This document shows, one piece after another, positions 22,501-32,187 of a stretch of 64,000 nucleotides of DNA. A program made the translations under genes and the position numbers. Under the pieces are notes generated by a model that worked only from the letters and a program-made list of their open reading frames with translations, searched no databases and was not told the origin of the DNA. Numbering within the stretch: position 1 is the first letter of the stretch; every line of letters starts with the position of its first letter. This DNA comes from Closterium sp. Naga37s-1 (lineage: Eukaryota; Streptophyta; Zygnematophyceae; Desmidiales; Closteriaceae), in assembly GCA_947471745.1 (NCBI GenBank), contig CANJKZ010000117.1, positions 62,001-126,000 of the forward strand, in the 5' to 3' direction.

Positions 22501-24529
22501 GGACCATGTACAAGAAGATTCAGGATTTCAGTATAAAGCATGCATACAAGGCAGGTCGATTTATAGCAAATGCATTACATCGAACCGCACATGTAACATC
22601 ACATCGCTACACTCGCGTCGCGAATGCGCCGCGTGTAACATTTCGGTTGGGGTGAAATTCGACCACCGAATTTCACACCGAACACACCGAATTCGCCTTG
22701 CACTTGAAGGTTGGAATGTGGTGCCGCCACGTGGCACCGAAGGGTGAGTCTCCCGAAGTCAATCGGTGCCACCCCACCGATCCCTAGTCAAAGGGATCGA
22801 AGGCACCGAAGTGCCCTCGGTGGGTTGGGGGCATACCACCGCCCCACCACCGTTTCCTTCCAACAGGAAACTCACCACGCCCTTTCCTGCTCTGTTTTCT
22901 CCCTCCCCTCCCACCCATGCTGCCTCCAGGCTCTACTTCCAGTGCGGCCTGCGCTCGTCCCACGCCTGCCCCGCGCGTCGCACAGTGGATCTCAGCTGCT
23001 GGGACCCCTCCGCGCCTCTGCTGCTCAACTACCACTGCACGCACAACCACCCGCCGCACTACCACGCCGCTGGTGCTACTACTGCTACCTCCGCGCCTCC
23101 GCCTCACTACCACGCCGCTGGTACCGCTACTAACACTCTTGCTCCCCTGCTGAAGGACCGCTCAGTCAAAGATCGCTCAGCACGAGTGAAGAGTTTTGTT
23201 GCTGCCACTGCTGCTGTGGATGGTGTCAACAGCAGCCCGGCGAGCAAGCGGGCGGCTGTCAAGGAGGAAGCAACGGCGACAAATGAGGCTTCTTCTGCCG
23301 CCTCTCCGTTGTGTCTGCCAGTCCTTGCGTCCAGCCCAGTCAGTTGCGGCACATGGGGGGCTCCGTCCGGCGTCTCCACACCCTCCCGCCCTGCCTCCAA
23401 TGCATCCTCGCCCCGGCATGCTCCCGCCTCGCCCGTTGAGGACTGGCGGGCCGCGCTGGTGGCACTGCTGAGTGCGGCGCCTGCGCTCCCTGCCGCTCTC
23501 GCTCATGTTCCTGCTCCTGTTCCTGCTCCTGCTCCTGCTCCTGCTGCTGCTTCCCCTGAAGAGCCTGTTCCTGTGCCGCTGCCTGCTGCCGTGTCTCCCT
23601 TAGGGACTCATGCGGCCGATGGTGCTCTCTCGCAGGCCCACACGCGCCCCTTGCCGGCTGAGCTTCTTGCAGCGCTGGCGCTGCTGGTGCAGTCAGCACT
23701 GGCGGAAGGAGGGCTCGTGGGGGGAAAAGAATCTGAATCTGTTCCAGCTGACGGCACGCCACAGCAGCAGCAGCAGCAGGAGGAGGAGCTATCAGGATCG
23801 GAAAACACAGACTTTCCAATGCCAGCCGCTCCCCTTGCGTCAGACTTCCATGAACCCACAATTTGCCCTCAGCAGAGTTTCGGGACATCTGAAAAGCCGG
23901 ACGACGCGGATTTCTTTCAGGAAATGAGCCCTTGTGGTGAAGCTGCTGCTGCTGCTGCTCAAGCTGCTGCTGCTGCTGCTCTTGCTGCTGCTGCTGAGTC
24001 ACACCTGGTGGATTGGGAGCATTCTGGTGACGTTGGAGCAGACTTGCTAGGGGATGCACTCACGTGGGCCAGCGACTCATGGCCCGATGCCACTCAACTA
24101 CTCGCCTTGGAGCAGTGCATGAATACTGCTACGCATAGTGAAGCGCCTTTTTTGCTTGCAGGCCAGAATTCCTGTGACGTTCTGCAGGGTGACGGGTTTA
24201 GGGTGACTGGAGCTGATGCGGTGGACGAACGGCGTTCCACTGCAAGCCAGCAGCAGCTTGTGATTTGTGAAGACGCGTGCGGGGCAATTCAAGTTGCTGC
24301 GCTTCCATTTTGTGAACCTTCACAGGGCTTCCAGGATTTTTGCAAGGTGCCAGTGGATGTAGGTGAATTTGCCCAGCATGTTTTTCTGGCGACTTGTGGA
24401 TCGACGGATTCGGTTGGAAGCTCAGGACAGAACTCGTGCAAGGAGTTGGCAGAGCTTTTGCACTCCATGAGCCCATCATCAAGTGTTTTTGATAGTTTGG
24501 ACGAGCTTTATGATGGTGAGAGTTGGTGA
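16520..24529 (+). CDS. WRKY-like transcription factor, cluster member 2 (intron holds Copia-3)
   Basis: Exons 16520-16653, 16903-17340 and 22930-24529 join in phase (723 aa, stop TGA). The ATG is chosen because members 3 and 4 start at the equivalent place. Exon 1 encodes a basic ARKRSRDQD segment, a likely nuclear signal. Exon 2 ends in the N-half of a WRKY domain with the signature changed to WVKYGQK (residues 175-181). Exon 3 opens with the zinc-finger half: Cys196, Cys204, then HNH at 229-231, i.e. C-X7-C-X24-H-X-H. The intron splits an Arg codon AG|G between the halves, the classical R-type WRKY intron. The long C-terminal part is Pro/Ala/Gln-rich and ends in a conserved DEXYDGESW-like acidic tail. 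Intron 2 is 5.6 kb because Copia-3 lies in it antisense; whether it is still spliced is unknown. Sequence-specific DNA binding is expected from the family, but the R-to-V change may alter it. Confidence 0.8.
17583..18135 (-). repeat. Copia-3 3' LTR
   Basis: 553 bp. About four differences from the other LTR, including one single-base indel near 17733. The LTR contains several short inverted repeats around ACCGA/TCGGT. Confidence 0.93.
18157..22263 (-). CDS. Copia-3 gag-pol polyprotein
   Basis: A 1368-aa single reading frame on the minus strand. Domains in order: gag core (about 30-220, FTGQNYSAWKFKFQ), zinc knuckle CHYCRKAGHFWREC (about 267-280), aspartic protease WFLDTGATQHM (about 330), GAG-pre-integrase with HNRLAH and CAAC, integrase core with Asp in HMDVCGP, Asp in RTDGGGEF and Glu in NGAVERLNR, reverse transcriptase with LLYVDDLLLF, and RNase H with DSDYAGD, TEAEYMA and the RTKHIEVKHHF block. 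All catalytic residues are present and no stop or shift interrupts it, so it may be competent. Start at the first ATG (two ATGs in a row). It needs host RNA polymerase II and initiator-Met tRNA. Confidence 0.96.
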   Translation of the reverse strand: MMTSSETSGTSLGGVVSNPGEPWTNATVFDTSAVPIFTGQNYSAWKFKFQVLMMERGLWGLFDRTEKKPVNEDEIAAWKKKDQKAFATLISRIGINLVSSVRTCIKLEASAREAWKRLETMHVNKTLHGKILARNAFYTVKLRAGESMHEYATRVEELGETFMDLGGTVTEEDWILTLLCGLPEEWSTVITTLDSVQNTWTKEMVVGRLLHEESRRRQFANESVETAMFSGGSSGKKSKWSNGEAKKSSGGNGRGKGNASNGSSKCHYCRKAGHFWRECRKRPSDWIPSKARNQEGNAHTASGEADDSTESLVLLAGDGINTSNDAWFLDTGATQHMTHSASLLNNVGAPGDVKRVVFGNDKSLPVVGVGSTRLIVDGGPVDITNVLHVPGLKVNLLSVTQLAKKDVKVTIDGAKMNLFWKGKQFAQGVLNGQLYQLKTHPTTASSNVAQGSKATLKMWHNRLAHANYDSVKELANKGLAKGFDVIAGNDEKGVCAACVEGKMARKPFGSRTSPLAKDPLALVHMDVCGPMRHASKGGARFLLVMLDDATRMSWTRLLKAKGDAAKAIQEWALDVCDDGKKRIKCIRTDGGGEFVSNELEKWMKSKGIKHDVTTPYTPQQNGAVERLNRTLMEAVRSLLQHSKLGNEWWGEANALAAWIRNRVPTKVLPGTTPFEAWTGTKPNLYRLRTFECLCYYHVPDPLRHKLQPKARAAIYLGIAANERAWRVWDLDEKRVVTSRDVIFDEDKFPAKEKQTPQLTVVLPAREEDEAVEVSPHVKKGAESGGGENEECDDDVEEVPPTEEATSSAPSSLPLALTRGRRTPRPNTRLTDYATVAVGESDEESAAICLATIGDDNPRTHKEALASPDAPLWKQAMERELASIKENDVFELVDPPKGAYLVGCKWVLRKKLGADGGVERYKARLVAQGYTQREGEHYSETFAPVSKASTLRVLLALAASLNLEVEQLDVCTAFLYGLLMEEVYMRQPPGYDDGSGRVWKLKRTLYGLKQSPRGWYKRIDDFLLQHGFARSVCDSALYVLKEGEKQLVLLLYVDDLLLFSDSKDLIREVKQRLGAEFAMRDLGPVTYYLGMHVDRDRANGTIHLHQEKYVKGVVERFGMGNSNPMGTPLDTGFSCLPGEEESALDEAEGKRFHSLVGSLMYAAVSTRPDLSYAAGVLGRAVSNPHTEHVRAGGRVLRYLQGTPNLGIVYEAGPIVLKGYTDSDYAGDQSKCKSTGGYVFTLLGGAVSWQSKLQPTVALSTTEAEYMALTQGAMEAIWLRRLLAELGHPQADPTPLFCDNQAAINLTHNAVLHGRTKHIEVKHHFIREVVERGEVKVTYISTKAQPADFLTKPLPKDSFRACRERVGMNT
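22314..22865 (-). repeat. Copia-3 5' LTR
   Basis: 552 bp. It lies next to the primer site on the element's own strand, so this is the promoter-bearing LTR, pointing away from exon 3 of the host gene. Confidence 0.93.
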
Positions 24530-25689
24530 TCCTTTTTGGTATTGAATCATTAAATGATTAATTAGAGGCGGTTGTTTTCGACACGTCGAGGGCAACCACG
24601 TGTGCATGTGAACGCTCTGACAGCAGATCTATGTTCAGAGTCCCTTTTTGCCTGTGGCGAAGTATACTAACCGTATAATGTGAAAAAGGCCCAAAGTGAC
24701 CTGAAAGTATGTCGGACTCCAGTATGATGTGCATAATCTGATCACCCCTTCTAACATATTTAGTTTCTTTTCTATAAGCGTTAGACCGTCAGGCTCCTTA
24801 CTGAACCGAATTTACTGTATGAACCTTTTGGGACACCCCTGACTGGGCCATAGCGACAAAGATGTTCCTGGTCGTGCCTTCACTCGACAAAGGTATTCCT
24901 GGTGCTATCGCTCAGATCTAGCAGATGCGATCCGCTCCAAACGTCGTCATTGGATTTTACAAGCAGTTGCTCATCGCATTCCCCAGTGTACCGCCCCACT
25001 AGTCCTCTGGGAACTAACGGGAGTGGGCCTCGTGATTAGGTGTCGTAGATCACGCACGTGGGGTTTGCAGCATTGCCTAGTGAAGCAGCTTTCGAACCTT
25101 CGTTTTAGCATTCGTGGATGCGACTCGTGTATCGAAATGGGTGGTCAGGGCGTGGCGACGCCAGCGCCGTTATCTCTGTCCACGTCAGCTTGCTGTCCAT
25201 ACACAACCAGTCCTGCTTCTCGTTCACGTAAGAAATGAGGCCGAGAAGCTCTCCGAGCCGAAATCTCTGGATCGCAGAAGTGCCGCATCATCTCGGTGAC
25301 CCCTCGTCCTAGGAGCCCATTGGTTTTAGTGGCTCTTGAGTACGATATCCGATAGAATAGTCGTATCCGATCGTTTGTCTGTTTGCATGCGTAACAAGAA
25401 TCGTCGTCGTCGTTTCACTGTAGTACGACGAAGGCGGTACGATGATTAATCCTTCACCCTACGATGGGCCCAGACAAATCCGCCCTCCTAATCGTCGTGA
25501 GCTTCTCAAGAAAGGGCGTGCTTGGCGGCTTGCTCATGACAACCTTCCCAGGGAAGCGAGAGAATGTGATAGAAATACGCACGCCCGTTTCTTCAAGTTT
25601 TATCTCCTTACACGTTCAGACCTTGGCCCGAATTCAGATATATCGACGCTTAGCAGCAAAACCTGGTTCCGTCGATACTAGGAGCGAGT
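24530..25689 (+). other. Intergenic region between members 2 and 3
   Basis: No gene seen. The first part aligns with the 3' flank of member 3 (28421-28740), e.g. the shared TTTCTTTTCTATAAGCGTTA at about 24765 and 28680. The rest aligns with the upstream regions of members 2 and 4. Confidence 0.6.
25051..25480 (+). promoter_or_regulatory. Conserved upstream blocks, member 3
   Basis: CACGCACGTG at 25051-25060, CCACGTCAGC at 25180-25189, CCCTACGATGG at 25457-25467 followed by GACAAATCCGCCC; same order and similar spacing as before members 2 and 4. Confidence 0.45.
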
Positions 25690-27370
25690 ATGGAGTGTTG
25701 CCAAAACGACACTCTCCGCGCGGCGCGGAAGCGATCGCGAGATCAAGATGACTCGCTGCGACATGGAGGATCTTCAAACTCCGCGAAACGCGGCGCAGAG
25801 CACGCCAGAATGGCGTTTGCAGAAAGGTAGGCTCTACAGCATGCTCACCTGAGTAAAGAAAGGGCGAGAATGGGGGGAGTGTGAAGGGTGTGAGGGGGGA
25901 AGGAGCAGAACTTAGTCGGTTACCAGGTGTGTACCCTAGTAGTGGGTTCGCAGCAGGGTTTCGTCGCGTGTAGAACAGGGGTCGTGCGGCAATTCGTGCC
26001 AGAATTTCAACAAATATCTCTTGTGAAACCTCTAATTTCCACGCCATTCCGTGTCCCACCTCGATTGACCCCTCATCCCGTGCAGCTCATCTTGCCTCCA
26101 GCCGCAAACTCTTCGAGTTCCGAGCTTCAAGAGTCATACTGACACGCACGATCAAGATCAAGATCAGCATGATGCTTCTAGGCGCCTGCACGCAAGCGGA
26201 GACCACAAACAGCCGCACCAGAGCATGGATTTCGCATGGACCGACTCTCAACTTCACCAAAGAAGAGTCGGCTCAGGGTTTCAGGAAAATCGACCCGAGA
26301 CACCTGAGAGTCGGCCTGAGACACCTGGGAGTCGGCCTGAGACACCTGAGAGTCAACCTGAGACAACTGAGAGTCAACCTGAGACACCTGAGAGTCAACC
26401 TGAGACACCTGCGAATCGACCTGGCAGCGGCGGCGGCGGAGGGAAGCACCTCAACCGTCACGTTGACGGCAAGAAAGTGCGCGTGGTACAGTATCCGTAT
26501 AAGCCGCTGCTGCCGCGCGACGGGTTCAGCTGGGTCAAGTACGGGCAGAAGAAGCTTACCACGGGCGACAACATGATCAGGTGCTGGTTCATTTCAGTCA
26601 ATTTTATGCTTGTTTTTTGTACCTCACTGAGATTGGAAAACTCACCACGTGCTGTTCCTGCTCTCTGTCCGCCCTCCCACCCATGGCTCCAGGCTCTACT
26701 TCCAGTGCGGCCTGCGCACGTCCCACGCTTGCGCCCCGCGCCGCACAGTCAAACTCACCGCGCCTTCCCCTGCTGTTCCTGTCTATCCCTCCCACGTGTC
26801 AGGCTCTACTTCCAGTGCGGCCTGCGCACATCCCACGCCTGCCCCGCACGCCGCACAGTGGACTTGAGTTGCTGGGACCCCTCCGCGCCTCTTTCTCTCA
26901 ACTACCACTGCACGCACAACCACCCGCCTCACTACCACACCGCCGCTGGTACTAGTGCCACTCCTGGGATGTCCCTGCCCAAAGACCGCTCAGTTAAGGA
27001 TCGCTCGGTCCGAACGAGGGGTTCTGCTACTCCTTCTACTCCTGATACTGCTGCTACTGCTGCTACTGCAGCTGCGGATGGTGTCAACAGCAGCCCGGCA
27101 GGCAAACGGACAGCTGTCAAGGAGGAAGCAACGGCGACAAACGGGGGTGCTGGCAGAACGCTGCAGTGCCCGCCGTCGAGCCTGCCAGCCCTTGCGTCCA
27201 GCCCAGTCAGCTGCGGCAAGTGGGAGGTTCCGTCTGTCCCCCCCGCACCCTCCCCTCCTGCCTCCAATGCATCGTCCTCGTCCCGGCAAGCTCCCGCCTT
27301 GGCTGTTGCAGACTGGCGGGCTGCGCTGGCAGCACTGCTGATCGGGTCGCCTCTGCCTGCTGCCGCTCCC

Positions 27371-27417
<47 letters not shown>

Positions 27418-28420
27418 ACCTCCTGTTCCTGCTTCCCCTGAGAAGCGTGCTCCTGTGCCGCCCGCCGCAGTGTCATTCTCAGGGAATCAATCGGCCGATG
27501 GTGCTCCCGTGCTGTCTCACACACGCCCCTTGCCGGCTGAGCTTCTTGCAGCGTTGGCGCTGCTGGTGCAGTCAGTACTGGCGGAAGGAGGTCGTGTGGG
27601 GGCAGAAGAAGGGCTCATGGGGCAAGGAGAATCTGTTCCGGCAGCTGAATGCGCGCCACAGCAGCAGAAGCATGAGCGGCAGGAGAAGCTTCCGAGCTCA
27701 GATGACACGGATTCCCCAGTGCCAGCAACTCCTTTCAAGTCAGACTTCCCAGGTTCCACAAACCCGGGTTTCTCTCAGCGGAGTCCTGGGAGGTCCGCAA
27801 AGCCGGACGATGTGGACTTCCTTCAGGAAATGAGCCTTGGTGGTGAAGCTGCTGCTGCTGCTGCTGCTGCTCTTGCCGCTGCTGCTGAGTCACACCTGGT
27901 GGATTGGGAGGAGTCTGGTGACGTTGGAGCAGATCTGCTAGGGGATGCACTCTCATGGCCTAGCGATTCATGGCCTGATGCTTGTCAACTACTCGCCTTG
28001 GAGCAGTGCGTCATCACTGCGGCGCACAGTGAAACGCCTATTTTGCTTCCAGGCCAGAATTCTTGTGATGTCCTGCAGAGCGAAGGCTTTAGGGTGTCTG
28101 GAGCTGATGCGGTGGATGAACGGCGGTCCACTGCAAGCCAGCAGCAGCTTGTGATTTGCGAAGATGCGTGTGGAGCAATTCAAGTTGCTGCACGTCCTCT
28201 TTGTGAAAATTCAAAGGGCGTCCAAGATTTTTGCAGGGCGTCAGTGGATGTAGGTGAATTTGCCCAGCATGTTTTTCTGGCGACTTGTGGATCGACAGAC
28301 TCGGTTGGAAGCTCGGGACAGAACTCGTGCAAGGAGTTGGCAGAACTTTTGCACTCCATGAGCCCATCATCGAGTGTTTTTGATAGTTTGGACGAGCTTT
28401 ATGATGGTGACAGTTGGTAA
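25690..28420 (+). CDS. WRKY-like transcription factor, cluster member 3
   Basis: Exons 25690-25826, 26086-26580 and 26803-28420 give 749 aa (stop TAA). WVKYGQK is at residues 195-201; the zinc finger uses Cys216, Cys224 and HNH 249-251 (C-X7-C-X24-H-X-H). Before the domain is a seven-residue repeat, RPETPES-type, about six copies against two in members 2 and 4. The C-terminal half has (Ala-Pro)n and poly-Ala runs, an acidic block (VDWEESGDVGADLLGDALSW), the VICEDACGAIQVAARP block and a terminal SSSVFDSLDELYDGDSW. Intron 2 carries a tandem duplication of its own acceptor: acceptors at 26692 and 26802 lie 110 bp apart. Only the second gives the full zinc finger; the first runs to a stop near 26867. 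Intron 2 (222 nt) is a multiple of three without in-frame stops, so retention would insert 74 residues inside the domain. Confidence 0.85.
26640..26860 (+). repeat. Tandem duplication of the intron-2/exon-3 junction in member 3
   Basis: Two adjacent units of about 110 bp, each holding intron end, AG acceptor and the first 50-60 bp of exon 3 (GCTCTACTTCCAGTGCGGCC). The first copy has diverged and ends in intron-like sequence. Confidence 0.85.
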
Positions 28421-29644
28421 TCCTTATTGTTATCGAATTACTAAATGATTCAGGTGGTTGATTTTCATAGTCGGTTGCGTATATTCTGTCTGAACTGAGC
28501 AACCACTTGTGCATGTGAACGCTTCGACGGGGGGTAGATGCTCAGAGTCCCTTTTTGCTTGTGGCAAAGCAGACAAACGGTCTCGAAATGGGATGCTCGA
28601 GTAAGGCCCAAAGTGGCCTGAAAGTATGTTAGAATACAGTATAATGTGCATCATCTGAACACCCCAATTTACAGATTTAGTTTCTTTTCTATAAGCGTTA
28701 GACCGTTAAGAACCGAATTTACTGTATGAAACTTTCGGGACTCCCCTGATTGGGCCACCCCAACCTTTCAGTGAGTACAGTTCTGTGCTCCCCTCCCCCA
28801 ACCATGGCGACAAAGGCGTTCCTGGTCGTGCCTTCACTTGAACCAGTATTCCCAGTGCTACTGCTCAGATCTAGCAGATGCAATTCTCCGCAAACGTTGT
28901 CGTTGGATTTTACAAGCAGTTGCTCGTCGCATTCACCAGTGTGCCGCCCCACTAGTCCTCTGGGAGCCTCGTGATTAGGTTTCGTAGATCACGCACGTGG
29001 GGTCTGCAGCATTGCCTAGTGACGCAGCTTCCGAACCTGCGCTTCAGCATTCGTGGATGCGAGTGTATCGAAATGGGTGGTCAGGGCGTGCGACGCCAGC
29101 GCCGTTATCTCTATCCACGTCAGCTTGCTGTCCACTGGACAACCAGTTCTGCTTCTCGTTACTTCATAACAGTTCTGTCAGATCGTTCACGCAAGAAATG
29201 AGGCCGAGAAGCTCTCCGAGAGCCGAAATTTCTGGATTGCGGAAGTGCCGCATCATCTCCGTGACCCCTCGTCCTAGGAGCCCATTGGTTTTAGTGGCGT
29301 TTGGGTACGATATCCGATAGCATAGTCATATCAGATCGTTCGTGTGCTTGCATACGTAGTAAGCCTCGTCTTCGTCGTTTTACTGTATTGTACTGCGAAC
29401 GAATGCGGCACGATGGTGAACGCTCCACCCTACGATGGTCCCGGACAAATCCCGCCCCTAGTCGTAAGCGTCCCAGGAAAGCTTGCTTGGCAGATTGCTC
29501 ATGACAAGCTTTCAGAAAACAACAGCCTTGCGAGAAGATGTAATAGAAATACGCGGACACCCCAGCTCATTTGCCGACGAATCCCGACTTTTTTTCTACA
29601 TCAAAGTAAACCTGGCTCCGTCACCACTACAAGGTAGCATCGTG
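28421..29644 (+). other. Intergenic region between members 3 and 4
   Basis: No gene seen. It aligns with 24530-25689; it is the second copy of the 3'-flank-plus-promoter unit. Confidence 0.6.
28990..29452 (+). promoter_or_regulatory. Conserved upstream blocks, member 4
   Basis: CACGCACGTG at 28990-28999, CCACGTCAGC at 29115-29124, CCCTACGATGG at 29428-29438 followed by GACAAATCCCGCCC. Confidence 0.45.
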
Positions 29645-32187
29645 ATGGAGTATTGCCAAACCGACGCTCTCCGCGAGGCGCGCAAGCGATCGCGGGATCA
29701 AGATCATGAGCTGCGGCACGGGGGATTGTCAAGCGCCGCGAAACGCGGCGCAGGACACGCCAGGATGGCGTCAGCAGAAAGGTAGGCTTTACTGATGCTT
29801 ACCTGAGTAACGGAAGGGCGAGAATGGAGGGAGTGTGAAGGGGGAGGAGAGAGGAGAGTGGTGCAGCGGCAAAAGTTAGTCCTAGGGTTTCGCTTGATTG
29901 ACAGAGGTCGTGCCATGTCGATTCTTCTGACGTAACTCCTGTCTGAATCTCAATAAAACACCTCTAATTCCCACACCATTCCGTGTTCACTTGACTCCTT
30001 TCTGTGCAGATCATCTTGCATCCAGCCTCAGAACTCGCAAATTTTGCACTTCAAGGGCCATCAGGACATGCAAGATCAAGATCCTGATCAGTATGATGCT
30101 TCTGGGAGCCTTCAAGCAACTGGAAGCCACAATCAACCTCCGCACCAGAGCATGGATTTCGCATGGACAAGCTCTCAACTTCACCAAAGAAAAGGCCACC
30201 CAGGTTTTCAGAGAAATCGACCCGAGACACCTGAGAGTAGGCCGGGGAGACCTGCGAATCGACCTGGCAGTGGCGGTGGCGGAGGGAAGCACCTCAACCG
30301 TCACGTTGACGGCAAGAAAGTCCGCGTGGTGCAGTACCCGTATAAGCCGCTGCTGCCACGCGACGGGTTCAGCTGGGTCAAGTACGGACAGAAGAAACTC
30401 ACCACGGGCGACAACATGATCAGGTGCGGATCTGATCCGATTTGGGATGAAGTTATGGGGACAGATAGGCGCAATGTGGGCCCTTTCGGTCAATGTCATG
30501 CCTTTCTTTTGAACCGCACTGTGCCGCTCATCACCTCTCGGGTCAATCGCCCACTTCAGGAAGTTTAGCAGCGCTACTATCTGCTGTTTCTCCTCTAGTT
30601 TTCTGATTCCTTCCACTCATGCGTCCTCCACGCTCTTCCCTGCGCCTCCCGCTCTGCTCTCTCCCTCCCACCCGTGCTGCCTCCAGGCTCTACTTCCAGT
30701 GTGGTCTGCGCACGTCCCACGCTTGCCCCGCACGCCGCACAGTGGACTTGAGTTGCTGGGACCCCTCCGCGCCTCTTTCTCTCAACTACCACTGCACGCA
30801 CAACCACCCGCCTCACTACCACGCCACTGGTGCTACTACTAATACCTCCCCTGCGCCTCTGCCGAAAGATAGATCAATCAAAGACCGCTCATTCCGAGCG
30901 AGGGAATCTGGTGCTGCTGCATTCACTGCTACTGCTGCTACGGATGGTGTAGACAGCAGCACGGCGAGCAAGCGGGCGGCTGTCAAGGAGGAAGCGACGA
31001 CGGCAAATGGGGGTGCTGGCAGAACGCTGCAGTGCCCGCCGTCGTGCCTGCCAGCCCTTGCTTCCAGGTCGATCAGCTGCGGCAAGTGGGAGGTTCCGTC
31101 CGTATCCGCACTCTCCCCTCCTGCCTCACCCTCGTCCCGGCATGTTCCCGCCTCAGCTGTTGCAGACTGGCGGGCTGCGCTGGCAGCATTGCTAAGTGGA
31201 TCAGTTCTGCCTGCTGCCGCTCCCACTCCTGCTCCTGCTTCCTCTGACGATTCTGCTCATGCGCGGCAGAGTACGGTGTCTCCTTCGGGGAGTCGTGCGA
31301 CCGCTGCTGCTCCCTCGCAGCCTCAGTCGCACCTGTTGCCGGCTGAGCTTCTTGCAGCGTTGGCGCTGCTGGTGAAGTCAGCACTGGCGGAAGGAGGGCT
31401 CGCGGGGCAAGAAGTATCTGAATCTGTTCCGGCTGAAGGCACACCACAGCAGCAGCAGCATGAGCAGCAGCATGAGCAGCAGGAGAATTTACCAGGCTTG
31501 GAAGACACAGACTGCCCCTTGTCATCCGCTCCCCTGACACCAGCACTCTCGGATCCTACAAACTGCCCTCAGCAGAGTTTTGGGACGTCGGAAAACACCG
31601 ACGACGCAGAATTCTTTCTGGAGATGAGCCCAGGTGGTGACGATACTGCTGCTGATGCTCTTGCTGCTGCTGCTGAATCACACCTGGTGAACTGGGAGGA
31701 GTCGGGTGACGCTGGAGCCGATCTGCTTGGGGATTCACTCACGTGGCCCGGAGATTCATGGCCCGATGCCAGTCAGTTACTCGCATTGGAACAGTCCTTG
31801 AATTATGTGGTGCAGAGCGAAGCGCCTTCTCTGTTCCCATGCCAGAATTCCTGTGACACTCTACAGACTGATTCGGTGGTGGACGAACAGCGCACAACTA
31901 CAAGCCAACAGCAGCTTGTGATTTGTGAAGATGCGTGTGGAGCAATTCAAGTTGCTGCGCGTCCGATTTGTGAAGCTTTGACGGGCTTCCAATAAATTTG
32001 CAAGACGCCAGTGGATGTAGACGAACGCGCCCAACATGTTTTTTTGGCGACTTGTGGATATACAGATTCCCTTGGAAGCGCAGGACAGCACTCATGCAAA
32101 CATTTAGAAGACTATTTGCATTCTATTAGCCCATCATCTAGTGTTTTTGGTAGGTTGGACGAGCTTTATGATGGTGAGAGTTGGTAA
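29645..32187 (+). CDS. WRKY-like cluster member 4, C-terminally truncated by a nonsense codon
   Basis: Exons 29645-29781, 30010-30423 and 30687-31995 join to 619 aa. WVKYGQK at 168-174; zinc finger Cys189, Cys197, HNH 222-224. Exon layout and the AG|G intron match members 2 and 3. Where the siblings read GFQDFCK, this gene has GFQ then TAA (31993-31995). The following 63 codons, to TAA at 32185-32187, stay in the same frame and still encode the family tail (AQHVFLATCG, SPSSSVF, LDELYDGESW). So the gene has lost its last 60-odd residues by one recent change, or the stop is read through. The DNA-binding part is unaffected. I list the whole span including the orphaned tail; it could be a young pseudogene. 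Confidence 0.75.

Larger units (their letters stand above)
17583..22865 (-). mobile_element. Copia-3, intact Ty1/Copia retrotransposon in intron 2 of member 2
   Basis: LTRs at 17583-18135 (553 bp) and 22314-22865 (552 bp) differ at about four positions. Both start TGTTGTAG and end TTCCAACA on the plus strand. The target duplication is GGAAA (17578-17582, 22866-22870). The element runs on the minus strand: the primer site, an exact TGGTATCAGAGC, is the complement of 22301-22312, and the polypurine tract AAGGGGGAG is the complement of about 18136-18145. One uninterrupted gag-pol lies between. This is the only element here with no visible lesion. Confidence 0.96.

Noticed and set aside
22490..22515. 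GGTTCGAATGG in the Copia-3 LTR as a pol III B box
   Set aside because: No A box at tRNA spacing and one mismatch; also present in both LTR copies without other tRNA features.
22766..22929. Open frame from the Copia-3 LTR into exon 3 of member 2, suggesting an LTR-started short protein
   Set aside because: The LTR promoter points the other way and the frame is open by chance; the exon-3 acceptor at 22929 is conserved with the paralogues.
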